Shown: piece after piece, positions 33,138 through 43,556 of the stretch
Position numbering within the stretch: the stretch's first letter is position 1
How the letters are laid out: the number at the start of each line of letters is the position of its first letter
From: Campanula takesimana
Taxonomy: Eukaryota; Streptophyta; Magnoliopsida; Asterales; Campanulaceae
Length of the DNA: 64,000 bases
NCBI GenBank assembly: GCA_026119855.1
Contig: JAOWBW010001044.1
Coordinates: forward strand, 124,001 to 188,000
Direction: 5' to 3'
The notes under the pieces: model-generated
What the model was told of the DNA's origin: nothing
Database searches by the model: none
Seen by the model: the letters and a program-made list of their open reading frames with translations, nothing else
Translations under genes and position numbers: made by a program

Positions 33138-35091
33138 ATGTCAACAAGAAGTATATCAATGAGAAGACCCAAATGGCATCCAACACCACCACCACCTCCT
33201 AGTCCTAAAATCATCAACTTACCCCGCCGTCGAACTCGCCGGAAACAACCCAGAAACGCCGTTGCAGCGAAACCCGCCGCCACCGAGGTGGTGGGGGAGC
33301 AGAACTATAGAGGGAAGCTGGCGAATTTGTTTGGGGAGGAAAGGGAGTTCTCGAGAAGTGTGCCGATTGTGCTTTTGAATTCTAGCGAGAGGAGAGATAG
33401 GGTGGTGATGGAGGAGATAGCGGAAAGTGGCGGCGGCAGCGGCGGTGATGGGTTCGTGGAGGAGAAGTGGAGGTTTCAGGCGGAGATTTTGAGGGCTGAA
33501 TGTAATTTCTTGAGAATGGAGAGGAAATTTGCGTTGAAAAAATTGGAAAGAAATAGAGCAAGGATGGAAAGAACATTAAGATCTGCTGTCCAGACTCTTG
33601 CTTCTGTAAGTAATTTCTCAAGAATTTCTTCTTCTTCTTTTTTTTTTTTTAATTAAAATTCATGTTTTCAGAATTGTTTTCTGCATTTGGTTTATAGAAC
33701 TTGAAAAAAAAAATAATGGGTTAGGTTTGAATTTTGATAATTATTTGTCAAAATTAAGAATTTGAATTATGTGGATTGAAATAGGAAAAGGGTACTGGTT
33801 TTTTTTTTTTTTTTTTTTTTTGTGAGAATACTCTTTGTATATGCTTTTATTTTCCCAATCTCCCCAATTTCTCTTTTTTTTTTCTTCTTCTCAATTCTTC
33901 ATTGATGAGATTAAAATACGATTGACTCATGTTAGTCAACCTCAAATCATTTTCGGACTAAGGCTTTTTTCTTGTTGTTGTTGTTGTTGTTGTTTAGGGG
34001 AGAAAGAAAATATGTGAAGGGAAGAATGTAGGGTTGGTATTGGAGGAAGAGATTGAAGATTTAGAACAAAAACTAGAGGAATTACAGAGAAGTTCTGGAG
34101 TTAAAGATTTCGAGCTTCGAAACTGCAAGAATTTTGATAAAAAAGCGACTCGTTTGCAGCGTCGATTGGAGAAGCTTGGAGGGTTATCATCAAATGATTC
34201 AAATGTGAAATCCATGGAAGAAGAAAATGGTGGAAAAGAACAAATAGTTGACAAAGAAAGTCAACATAATTCAAATGATGTAAAAATATTTCAGCCATTT
34301 CAAATCTTTTTGTTTTATGTCATATTTTTGTAGTTGGTTTAAGATATGAAAGACTAATGCAGTATTGATTTGATTTGGGTATTAGAAGAGTATGCAGGTG
34401 GATGTATTGAGGAGGAAAATGGAAGGATTATCGGTAGGGATGCTCGATAGAATGGAGGCGGAGTATGGATCGATTCTGTCTACTACTGCTGATAGTTCTG
34501 TTGCTAGTTCTGCTTCGACTTCCAAGCGGATTGAGTTTCCGGATTCTTCCTCTTTCTCTACGCGACAGACGAATCAGGCAAGTTTTTTTATTCCTATATT
34601 TATCGATAAATTAATGATTATTGAAATGATCTTTGTTTCATTTCTGAAAAATGCAATCATTTTAGTGCAATATCAAGAAGCTTCAAGCAAGCGAGTGAAC
34701 CACTATTCTTAAAAAGTTTGACTTGTCATATAAGACTAATTTTTCTGGGGACGGAGCGGAGATAATTTCCCTGGACAGTAGCATTGCTATTCTGTTATTT
34801 TTCCATCCATCCTCAGAGTTTAGTGTTGGAAGGGAAGATTTGAGGTTTTGCTTCTTTTTTTTGTTGTTGCAGGAATCAATTTCTCAGGAGGATAATAAAT
34901 GCTCGGGACGGTGCAAGGCGTTAGTGAGGAAGATTGTAGAGCAAGTGAGGGCGGAGACAGAGCAATGGTCTCAAATGCAAGAGATGCTTGGCCGATTGAG
35001 AGGCGAGATGGAAGAGCTGCAGGCTTCTAGGGATTCTTGGGAAATTCGAGCTTTAGCTTCTGAAAATCAAATCCAATCTCTACAGTCCTCT

Positions 35092-35136
<45 letters not shown>

Positions 35137-35733
35137 CCTCCCTTCTCTCCCCCTCTCTCTCTATATATCTCTATAATGCGTATCAAGATTGTGTGTTGTG
35201 GGTTGAAATGTTGTGTGCTTCGCATTTAGGTGCAAGAATGGAGAGAAAAAGCTACCACTTTCGAGACAAAAGCCAATGAAATGGAAAATGAAGTTTCTTT
35301 ACTCAAGGAAGAGCTTGAAAACTCGAGGAAATCAGAAAAGAAAGATGTGATGGTGAATAAAGAAGTCGTCGCACTAGATTCCCTAGGCAATCAACTTGAA
35401 AAGGAGAAGCATGTTTTGATTTGTCGTGTTAAGGACAAATACGAAACTACTGATAAAGGGGGCGCAGTAGAAACCAAGGAACCAGAGAAAACTAAAGAAT
35501 CACGACCAATTTCTCTAGGCAAACAACTAGCTAGAGAGAAGCGGATATTGATTTGCCGGTTGAAGGAAAACCGTCAGATTAGGGACGGACATAGCAAAAA
35601 GGAGGGCTCAAGCGAACAAATAAGAAATGTGACTCGATTTCCATTTCAGGAGATTGGGAATACGCCTACTGTCGTGAAGCAGATAAGTAATGCTATTTTC
35701 CCCTTGCATAGCCCCAAACGTTCTAAAGTGTAG
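33138..35733 (+). CDS. Plant coiled-coil protein of unknown function (5 exons)
   Basis: Exons 33138-33605, 33998-34279, 34386-34577, 34873-35091 and 35230-35733 join in phase 0 throughout and give 554 residues. The ATG follows a leader with stops upstream. The N-terminus is basic and proline-rich (PTPPPPPSPK, then RRRTRRKQ). Residues about 107-156 and most of exons 2, 4 and 5 are charged heptad-rich coiled coil (e.g. MERTLRSAVQTLAS, LEEEIEDLEQKLEELQ). The C-terminal part repeats a unit twice: LGNQLEKEKHVLICRVK and LGKQLAREKRILICRLK. No signal peptide, membrane segment or enzyme motif. The third intron starts with GC (AG|GCAAGT at 34578). Similar long coiled-coil proteins exist across flowering plants without a firm role; a cytoskeletal or scaffold function would be inference. 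Exon 2's donor (AT|GTAAAA) is the weakest site. Confidence 0.82.
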
Positions 35734-36540
35734 AAAGATTCAAAATTCCACAAATGGAAAACCGAGAGGAGAAAACCGTTTCTCGAGATGGTTTCTTTGA
35801 CAAATTAGTGATCATGTGGCTGTGAGGTCAGTAGGGTCCACTATGAACGACCCGAAATTGCAGTTGACTTGGGATTACTACTTGGTCCAAGTAACTCATT
35901 CCTAGCTAATGGTCAGATGCATTGCTATGTTACTTCCCCTGTATAATTTTTGGTGAAGAATCAATCGTTAATGAGTGTACAATGTGATGTGCATGGTGTA
36001 CAACTCGGCTGTTAAATAACGGTACGAGTCCTTAAAGCTAGTTTTTTCTTGTTACAATTTTCTCTTGCACTATTTATGATTCGGGATGGGATAACAGTCA
36101 CAATATTTTGCTCACAAAATTTCATTGTAACTAGTTAATTGGCTACTCAATTTGCATACCCATTTTAAACACCAACCAATAGATGAAGAATAATACTAGG
36201 GCACAAAAAAGTCACAAAACTTGCTCACAAAATACTAGATGTAATGATGTTATTAGTGTTTTTAATTAGAGTGTAGCGGGTCCATTATCGATGCAACCAA
36301 TAAAATATCGTCACTTCACTTTGTGAGCAAGATTTTGTTACCTTATTTAGTGCCTCTAGCATTGCTCATAAATGAACAAATTCAAGCGATTATTTGTGCC
36401 TGATATTCTGGTTTCAGAGTTGTGCGCAGTCAGACTGCATGCATGACAGTCAAAATAAAGTGCAACTAATGTTACTATACATACATGCCAATATGAGTGT
36501 ATGACTATACAAGTCAAATTATCAAACAATCTGACATGCC
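35734..36540. other. 3' flank of coiled-coil gene and MITE
   Basis: 35734-36000 is probably the 3' untranslated region. 36220-36335 is an inverted copy of the MITE at 29240-29370, with TTGCTCACAAAAT / TTTGTGAGCAAG ends. No further gene. Confidence 0.45.
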
Positions 36541-36544
36541 GAAA

Positions 36545-36690
36545 ACTAAAGAACTCTACCTCAACCGTATCCGGTGTTAGCTTCCCATGCGGAGGTCACG
36601 AGTTCGAATCCCGTTAGGGAAATTTGTGTTAGCCAATTTATAGGTCCAGTAGTTGTAGCCTTCATGTCATTATGAATTCATATAAACAAA
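36545..36690 (+). mobile_element. tRNA-derived SINE-like element
   Basis: A B-box-like AGTTCGAATCC at 36601-36611 and an A-box-like TACCTCAACCG at 36557-36567, followed by text typical of SINE bodies and an A-rich end (CAAAAAGAAAAA). The anticodon-arm structure of a real tRNA is not formed. Target duplications are not clear. Confidence 0.45.
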
Positions 36691-37025
36691 AAGAAAAATT
36701 CTGACATGCCAAACTACCTAACAATAACAATAGGAAGACTGTATTCTCCTTGATCATACTTTTGAAATTTCATCATACTTCAATAATTGCATAATGTTTC
36801 AAACAAAATATTGTATGTATTTATGCAATACATTTTCATTAAAATTATTACTCACATCGAATAATAATAAATGTTACAGTTCTCTTTATTCATTCAAAAA
36901 TAAATGGAACATTTCCAAATTTGAAGATAATTTTAACGCAGTTTTACTATTGTATAATGTATAAATAAGTAATAGAAACGTTGATAAATCAATTACAAGG
37001 TTTATTTTGCATGGAGTATCTAATA

Positions 37026-37205
37026 CTCTATCCGTCCCCAAATTATCTTCACGTTTGACCATTCAAACTTTTTAAGGATATGAACACTCGCTTCATTAGC
37101 CATGTTGTGTTCATCCACATTAAAGCCTAAATTGGTTGAAATGGGAAGAACTTTTTGGGATAATGAAAAATGGCAAATGAGAAGATCATTTTGGGACGGA
37201 AGGAG
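37026..37205. mobile_element. Stowaway MITE (family S1)
   Basis: Ends CTCTATCCGTCCC / GGGACGGAAGGAG with TA on both sides; the interior is homologous to 16842-17013 (GACCATTCAAACTTTTTAAG, AGAAGATCATTTT). Confidence 0.83.
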
Positions 37206-37286
37206 TAGTTTAAAGCATTGTACAGAAAAATCTTATAAACCTAATGTTCAACTAATCTCTATACATCTACATCATGAAAACAAATA

Positions 37287-37544
37287 CTACCTCTGTCTCT
37301 AAATGAGTGTCCAAATTTCATTTTAAGAGACACTAAAAATCTCAACTTTTTGAACAATTTGGTAACAACGATTCATATATAATCTTGTAATCTCTTTTCC
37401 AAACCTTTAGTTTTGCACATATAAAGAAACCAGTGAAAAAAATTTCGAAAAAAAACGTTTAGGGAAAAAGTTATGTTCAAAAAAGACACTCATTTAGGGA
37501 CAAAGATTTCTTGAAAATGGACACTCATTTAAGGACAGAGGGAG
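37287..37544. mobile_element. Stowaway MITE (family S4) upstream of the WAK-like gene
   Basis: Ends CTACCTCTGTCTC / GACAGAGGGAG with TA on both sides. It lies 264 bp upstream of the receptor kinase start codon, so it may overlap the promoter. Confidence 0.8.
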
Positions 37545-37748
37545 TACAAAACTAAATTGGCTACCACAGCAAATGAAGAACGGACTATTAAGACCATCAA
37601 TATTGAAACATGTTTGAAACGTAACCACAAAAAGTCTTTTTCCAATGACTTTTCCAAGACTTTCCTAGGAATTTATACCAAGAAAAATCTTTTCCCAATG
37701 ACTTTTCTCAGATTTTCCAGGAAAATTCTTCCCCAAAACAGCAACATG

Positions 37749-37756
37749 GAGTATAT
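37749..37756 (+). promoter_or_regulatory. Candidate TATA box of WAK-like gene
   Basis: GTATATAA lies about 55 bp upstream of the ATG at 37808. It is the only TATA-like word close enough; the implied leader is short. Confidence 0.35.
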
Positions 37757-37807
37757 AACTATCTATCTTATTACAGTTTATTCATAATCAAAGAAATTCC
37801 AATAATT

Positions 37808-40123
37808 ATGAAGATGCTGCAATTACTTCTTCTCTTAATCCTCTTGTCATATTCATCATCTTCTGCATCAGCAGCACCAGTTTACGCAAACCCCGGATGC
37901 CAAGAAAGGTGCGGGAATGTTCTTATTCCGTACCCATTTGGATTCGGTCCGAGAGAGTGCTACCTCAACGATTGGTTTGCAGTAAGCTGCAACGCATCGG
38001 GACCATATCTAACTGCACTTAATCATGAAATACTAGCCATCAACTTGGAAAAACAGACGGTCACAATTAACAGTTCGATGATTAATTCCGATTGTGCAAA
38101 CAGGAATCCTGTTTGGACTAGTATAGACCTAAGCAGGACCCCTTTCCTGTTCTCGACTGAGCATAACAAGTTTATAGTCACTGGGTGTGGAAATACCCTG
38201 GTTTTGGACCAGCAGAGGAATGTCATCTCGGGTTGTTCCTCAATATGCAACACAAGTATCATTTCCAATTCCACGGGTAGGTTAGCTAAGGATTGTTATG
38301 GCATCGATTGTTGTCAATCAACACTTCCTTATTATCTCCAAATGTACAATGTTGATGTCTCGGGACTAGAGAATAGGGGCAGGGGAGGAGGAGGAGGAGG
38401 AGGGGGTTGTGGAGGAAATGAAGCATTCCTAATGGATGAGAATTTGGTAAGTAGATATAGAATAGGTAACGGAACTAGAAATTCTTTCGCTCAGGTAGCA
38501 TTGAGATGGATCCTCACTTCTCGAAATGTGAATGAGATGCATTTACGTCCTGCAAACTGTGGCTCTCGGGTTTTGGATTTGGGAAATGGTACTTCTTTAC
38601 GGACTTGGCAATGTAATTGTGGACCGGTAGAAGAAGGAAATCCTTACTTACCTGACACTGGATGCCAAGGTATGAATAATTGATTTCTGTTTAATGTTTC
38701 GAATTTATTTAGATTTTAGTAAGGGCGATACTTATTAGCTGTATTTTTTCTGTGTTTTCAGTTGTTGAACAATGTTCGGGATGTGCTGAATGCCAGCTTT
38801 CTGGTGGAAATTTCACTTGTATAAACAACACTTCAATCGTTGATCCAACCAGACCAAACTCAATCGGACCTATTTTAGGCAAGTAAACTCTTAGTCTCCG
38901 CACCAATAGTTCCAGGTCCACAAATAAACCGTATTTATAACATTTTAATCATTTTTTCAGGAGTTAGCATTAGCGTAGGGACGTTACTTCTTGTAGGGGG
39001 TGGATTCTGGTTGTACAAGGTTGTCAAAAGGGCCAAAGAAAGGAGACGTAAAGCACGATTTTTCAAATTAAATGGCGGGTTGCTATTGCAACAAGAAGTA
39101 TCCTCTAATGAAGGCTTAGTCGAAAAAACAAAAATCTTCACGTCTAAGGAGTTGGAAAAAGCCACAGATTACTTCAATGAGAACAGGATACTTGGCAGAG
39201 GGGGCCAAGGGACAGTATACAAAGGCATGTTAACCGATGGAAGGATCGTAGCAGTCAAGAAGTCAAAGCTAGTCGATGAAAGTCAACTCGAGCAGTTCAT
39301 TAACGAGGTTGCCATTCTTTCACAAATCATTCATAGGAACATTGTTAAGCTATTGGGATGCTGCTTAGAAACAGAGGTTCCTCTACTTGTTTACGAGTAC
39401 ATTTCTAGTGGGACCCTTTTCGAGCATATTCACGATGATGAGTTCCCATTATCTTGGAACATGCGTTTGCAGATTGCGTCTGAGGTAGCAGGGGCACTTG
39501 CATACTTACATTCTGCAGCTTCGATCCCCATTTACCACAGAGACATAAAGTCAACTAACATACTCTTGGATGAGAAACATAAAGCCAAAGTATCAGACTT
39601 TGGAACATCGAGGTCAGTGTCGGTCGAACAAACTCACTTGACCACCTTAGTCAAAGGCACGTTCGGGTATCTTGACCCGGAATACTTTCAATCTAGTCAA
39701 TTCACAGAAAAGAGCGATGTGTACAGCTTTGGAGTTGTTCTTCTTGAGCTCTTAACGGGTGAAAAGCCTATTTCTTCTACTAGGAGCGGAGAACATAGAA
39801 GTTTGGCTACACATTTTATTTTGGCCATGGAAGAAAACACCCTTTATTCGATTCTTGATGATCGAATCACAAATGAAGGATCTAAGGATGAGATGGTGGC
39901 AGTTGCTAATCTTGCGTATAAATGCTTGAACTTGAATGGAAAGAATAGGCCAACAATGAAAGAAGTAGCGGCGGAGTTGGAAAGCATTAAAACGATGCAT
40001 GTATCTTCTACGATTCGACCCAATATCCAGAAAATGGCAGATAAACATGACGAAGAGGTGCTAACTTTACTATATAACGACTCGATTACAACAGGGATAA
40101 GTTCGGATAGCAGCTTTACCTAG
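37808..40123 (+). CDS. Wall-associated receptor kinase-like protein (3 exons)
   Basis: Exons 37808-38669, 38762-38878 and 38961-40123 give 713 residues. Residues 1-22 are a signal peptide. A cysteine-rich GUB_WAK-type pectin-binding domain starts at CQERCGNVLIPYPFGFG. Then come a polyglycine run (GGGGGGGG, near residue 195), a short Cys-rich end without a complete EGF repeat, and a membrane segment at about 328-345. The kinase is complete: G-loop GRGGQG (405-410), VAVKK lysine about 426, HRDIKSTN with Asp about 521, DFG Asp about 539 and the GTFGYLDPEYF activation segment. The family sits in the plasma membrane, senses cell-wall pectin or fragments, and phosphorylates Ser/Thr; non-RD class does not apply because HRD is present. 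The second intron starts with GC (AG|GCAAGT at 38879); a GT reading would give a stop. Ligand and target are unknown. Confidence 0.93.
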
Positions 40124-40579
40124 TCCCAGAGTCTCAAATATATCATTCATCCATCCTTAGAAATTATCAGGTACTAAAGTACGAGCCTAATGTTGAAAAC
40201 ATCTGAATGTATACTAGTTAAGAGGTGTGATGCTAATGCAATAGGAAAGAGGAACGCGAATGTCAAGAATGAAGCTCGACTTGTCGGTCAAACAAAGAGA
40301 TTGTGAAATTTCTCCAACAACGTAAACTTCCTGAACTGGATTCCAATAAATTGGGTTACATTGATGAGTGGCATGCTTGCTTCATCCAACAAGTAGAAAG
40401 TTGCTTCAATCTCCAGTCAGTTACTAAGTATAGATGTAGAGTAAGAAAAGTGCACTCTTCTCAACTAGGTGGTTAAGAATATGTCTTTTATTGTTTTAGT
40501 ACAGTGGTGTGGTTTCCTCAATCCCCTAGATTTATCTTGCTAAGAATTTTCTTGGCTAGTTGTTGTCAAACGTCTTCTG

Positions 40580-40620
<41 letters not shown>

Positions 40621-41234
40621 CATGGGTGAAAACTTGAGGGTTGTCCCTGAAAAATAAGATTGAAATGAAGTTGATATCTATGTTGAAATACTTACCAATA
40701 ATCTGTAGAACACTCCCTCAGTCCCTCCAATGTCCATCAAGTATGGGTTCCATTAGTACCCGATGAAGGCCCTTCTCAAGAGTCGCGGATACTCCAATGC
40801 ACATGACATCAAAACTTGATCAGCGTCGTACATAAAAGGCTACCAGTTTCAATTATCTTCTAAGTCTTGCACCGGAGCTTCCGCCAAAGAAATTGTTTTA
40901 TTTACTACTGCACTTGGATAAGTATCTCAGCAGTTGAGACTCAACTGCTGCAAATATGCCTGTCGACGCACAAAGCCTTTTGGCTTTTGAGGATGTTCTT
41001 GAAAGTAAACCATTTCATTTCACTGAAACCCCGATTCCAGCCATTTCAAATAATTAACAAAAGTCTTGTTCGTCTCAACTTCATTGCAAATGATTCAAAT
41101 CATTAGCCCATATGCACATTGATAAATGTCTAAAAGTCTACTAGACATTTTATCGAGCACCTGGTAGGCATATTTCATGACACGCTCTGCTGTAGAACCA
41201 ATTCTACGGGTATGGCAATTGCTAACCTTGAAGG
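40124..41234. other. 3' flank of WAK-like gene with (TG)n microsatellite
   Basis: Probably 3' untranslated region in the first few hundred bases. A TG repeat lies at about 40584-40618. No other gene seen. Confidence 0.45.
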
Positions 41235-41995
41235 TCTAAGACTAAAATTACTCTTGTACCTAAGAAAAATTCACAATTTTTGAAACATTTTTTAAGAAGA
41301 TGTCAAAAATTGTGGAAAAAAAATTAGGTATAAGAGAATTTTAGTCTTACACCTTTGGGGTATAAGTGTGAATTGCTTAATATAGAAACAAACTTAATGC
41401 AATTTAATCATAGGGACAATAATTATACTCACTCCGGAAAATAGTCTCACTTTAATATTGTGATCAACTCAATTGAACGTTAACCATAATTTAATGAAAT
41501 TCAAGGGGCTTGGACTCTAACACCCCTGGGCGAGATATCAAACCCATAAAAACCCAGGCAAGATCAAAATTACACAGAAACCCACGCTCACACAATACCC
41601 TTGCCCATCGGTCTTATACCCGAAGGTATAAGACTAAAATTGCTCTTATACTTTAAGGTGTAGGAGTATATTTTTTTTTTCACAATTTTTCATTTTTAAA
41701 AAAAATATTGAAAGAAAGTCTCATATTTTATTAAGCAATTCACTCTTATATCCCCAAAGGTGCAAGACTAAAATTACTCTTATACCTAATTTTTCATAAT
41801 TTATGACATTTTCTAAAAAAATGATTAACACCTAAATATCTAATGGTTAAGACTAGAATTACTCTTATACTTAACTCTATAAGTGTAATTTGTTTCATTC
41901 AAATTGTGAAAAAAAAAATTTATAGGTAAATAAAAGAGTAATTTTGGTCTTATACTCAAAGGTATAAGACCGATGGGGAGGAAGCTTGGGATTTT
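41235..41995. repeat. Inverted and direct repeat block
   Basis: The unit TAAGACTAAAATTACTCTTA and its complement occur several times (near 41240, 41330, 41625, 41765, 41850 and 41940). GGTATAAGACCGATGGG near 41960 is complementary to CCCATCGGTCTTATACC near 41605. Likely nested foldback transposons; ends not fixed. Confidence 0.55.
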
Positions 41996-42264
41996 GATCT
42001 GAACCTCTATTTGTGTGTGGAATTTTGTATCTTGTGTGGGTTTTTGTGGAGAAAGGATCACATTGAGGGGGCCTTGTGGAATTAATTCAAATTTCAATTA
42101 TCCAAACACCATTCTAAAAATTGTACTCCATTTTTTTTTAATTTTTTAATAGTGAAACAATAACAATTTTTAGAATTGTATATTCCCTCCGTCCCGATAG
42201 AAGCTTTACTATTTTGGGAGTTGCATGAGAATTAAAAAAAAAAGTGATGAGTGAGAAATGGTTG

Positions 42265-42666
42265 GAGTTAAACACCTATTTGGTCCTTAACCTATTGATT
42301 TGTTTTCCTTTTGATCCTTAACCTATTTTGGTTTTCCTTTTGGTCATTGATGTACCTAGGTGCATGATAAAGTGGTCATTAACCTATTTTAGTTTTCCTT
42401 TTGGTCCTTGATGTACCTATTTGCAGGACAAAGTGGTCCTTGACCTATTTTGGTTTTCCTTTCGGTCAACAAGCCATGTCGACGATTTTAAGGACCACTT
42501 TGTCCGGCAAATAGGTACATCAAGGACCAAAAGGAAAACTAAAATAGGTTAATGACCACTTTATCCTGCAACTAGGTACATCAAGAACCAAAAGGAAAAC
42601 AAAAAAAGGTTAAGGACCAAAAGGAAAACAACTCAATAAGTTAAGGACCAAATAGGTGCTTAACTC
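42265..42666. mobile_element. Mutator-type foldback element (402 bp)
   Basis: The two halves are inverted copies (GAGTTAAACACCTATTTGGT at the left, its complement ACCAAATAGGTGCTTAACTC at the right). A perfect 10-bp duplication GAAATGGTTG flanks it (42255-42264 and 42667-42676). Each arm itself contains internal direct repeats of the text TTTTCCTTTTGGTCCTTGAT, so the transcript would be a ~190-bp hairpin. Confidence 0.9.
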
Positions 42667-42779
42667 GAAATGGTTGTGAGAGGGAACAAGTGAGTGGGTA
42701 TGCGAAGTGAGACTCATAATTTAAATGTGTGAAGGGAAAAAGTTAGTGAGTATAACAAGTGGAGACCATAATTTAAGTA

Positions 42780-43032
42780 CTCCCTCCGTCTCTCTTTAAT
42801 CTACAAAAAATGTCATTTCGGTTATCTCATTTAATCTACAAAATCCTAAAATGGAAATGTTTTAATACATTTTAAATAGTGGGACTCACTTATCATACTC
42901 ACAATAACTATCCACTTACTACTCTACCTCACTTACTCTCTCACACAACTATCTACACTTACAACATTTTAAATAATTTTCTTATTTTTGTGTCAAGACT
43001 CATTTTTGTAAATTAAAGAAGAATTGAGGGAG
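42780..43032. mobile_element. Stowaway MITE
   Basis: Ends CTCCCTCCGTCTCTCTTTAA / TTAAAGAAGAATTGAGGGAG with TA on both sides. Confidence 0.8.
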
Positions 43033-43139
43033 TATGTGGGAGGAAAAAGTGAGTGGGGTTGACAAGTAGGAGTGTGGGACCTATATTTATAATCATGTTA
43101 GGAAATGTGAAGCTTCTAATTAATTGGACGCATAAAACT

Positions 43140-43556
43140 TAAAAGTAGGACTCTAACACTGACAGAGTAACAAATACTCTAATGATAGATTTCGGACGGA
43201 TCTAGCAAGCTCCACCCAATAACTCCGATTTGGTCACCTCGCTAATTTTGTATTCAACGGACGAATACTCCCATACGGATATGAAATTGTCTTGGATTAA
43301 TTAAATAAAATAAATACATTCTACAACCGTCCAACTGATCCACATTAATAGATTGTCGAAAATGGGCCCGTGCCAGCCTATTTCATTAACAGACAAACCG
43401 AGGACGTATAAGAAAAAGAAAAAGAAAAAGAAAAAGAAAAAGAAGGTTCCAAAATTCCTGTTTTGGATTTAAGCATACGAGTACTGTATAACAAAATAAC
43501 AGTGTCAGCCGGCGCGGCCAACAACCACCGCCACCGTCTACCAGAAATTTCCGAAG
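43140..43556. other. Upstream region of the pseudokinase gene
   Basis: Contains a purine repeat of GAAAAA units (about 43410-43443) and, after it, a short CCGGCGCGGCC-rich leader directly before the ATG at 43557. No TATA box stands out. Confidence 0.4.

Larger units (their letters stand above)
42183..43139. mobile_element. Old Stowaway-like element split by two insertions
   Basis: CTCCGTCCCGATAGAAGCTT opens at about 42187, and GAAGCTTCTAATTAATTGGACG closes at about 43100-43128. The text in between continues across a Mutator foldback (42265-42666) and a younger Stowaway (42780-43032). Outer ends are degenerate. Confidence 0.45.

Noticed and set aside
33074..33621. Open frames on the minus strand at the start of the coiled-coil gene
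   Set aside because: They are antisense shadows of exon 1, whose plus-strand frame continues through four more in-phase exons.
36001..36060. A second small gene after the coiled-coil gene
   Set aside because: No frame of useful length or splice structure; it reads as 3' untranslated sequence.
38690..38960. Apparent frameshift or premature stop between the WAK-like extracellular domain and its membrane segment
   Set aside because: Using the GC donor at 38879 restores a continuous frame, so the gene is intact.
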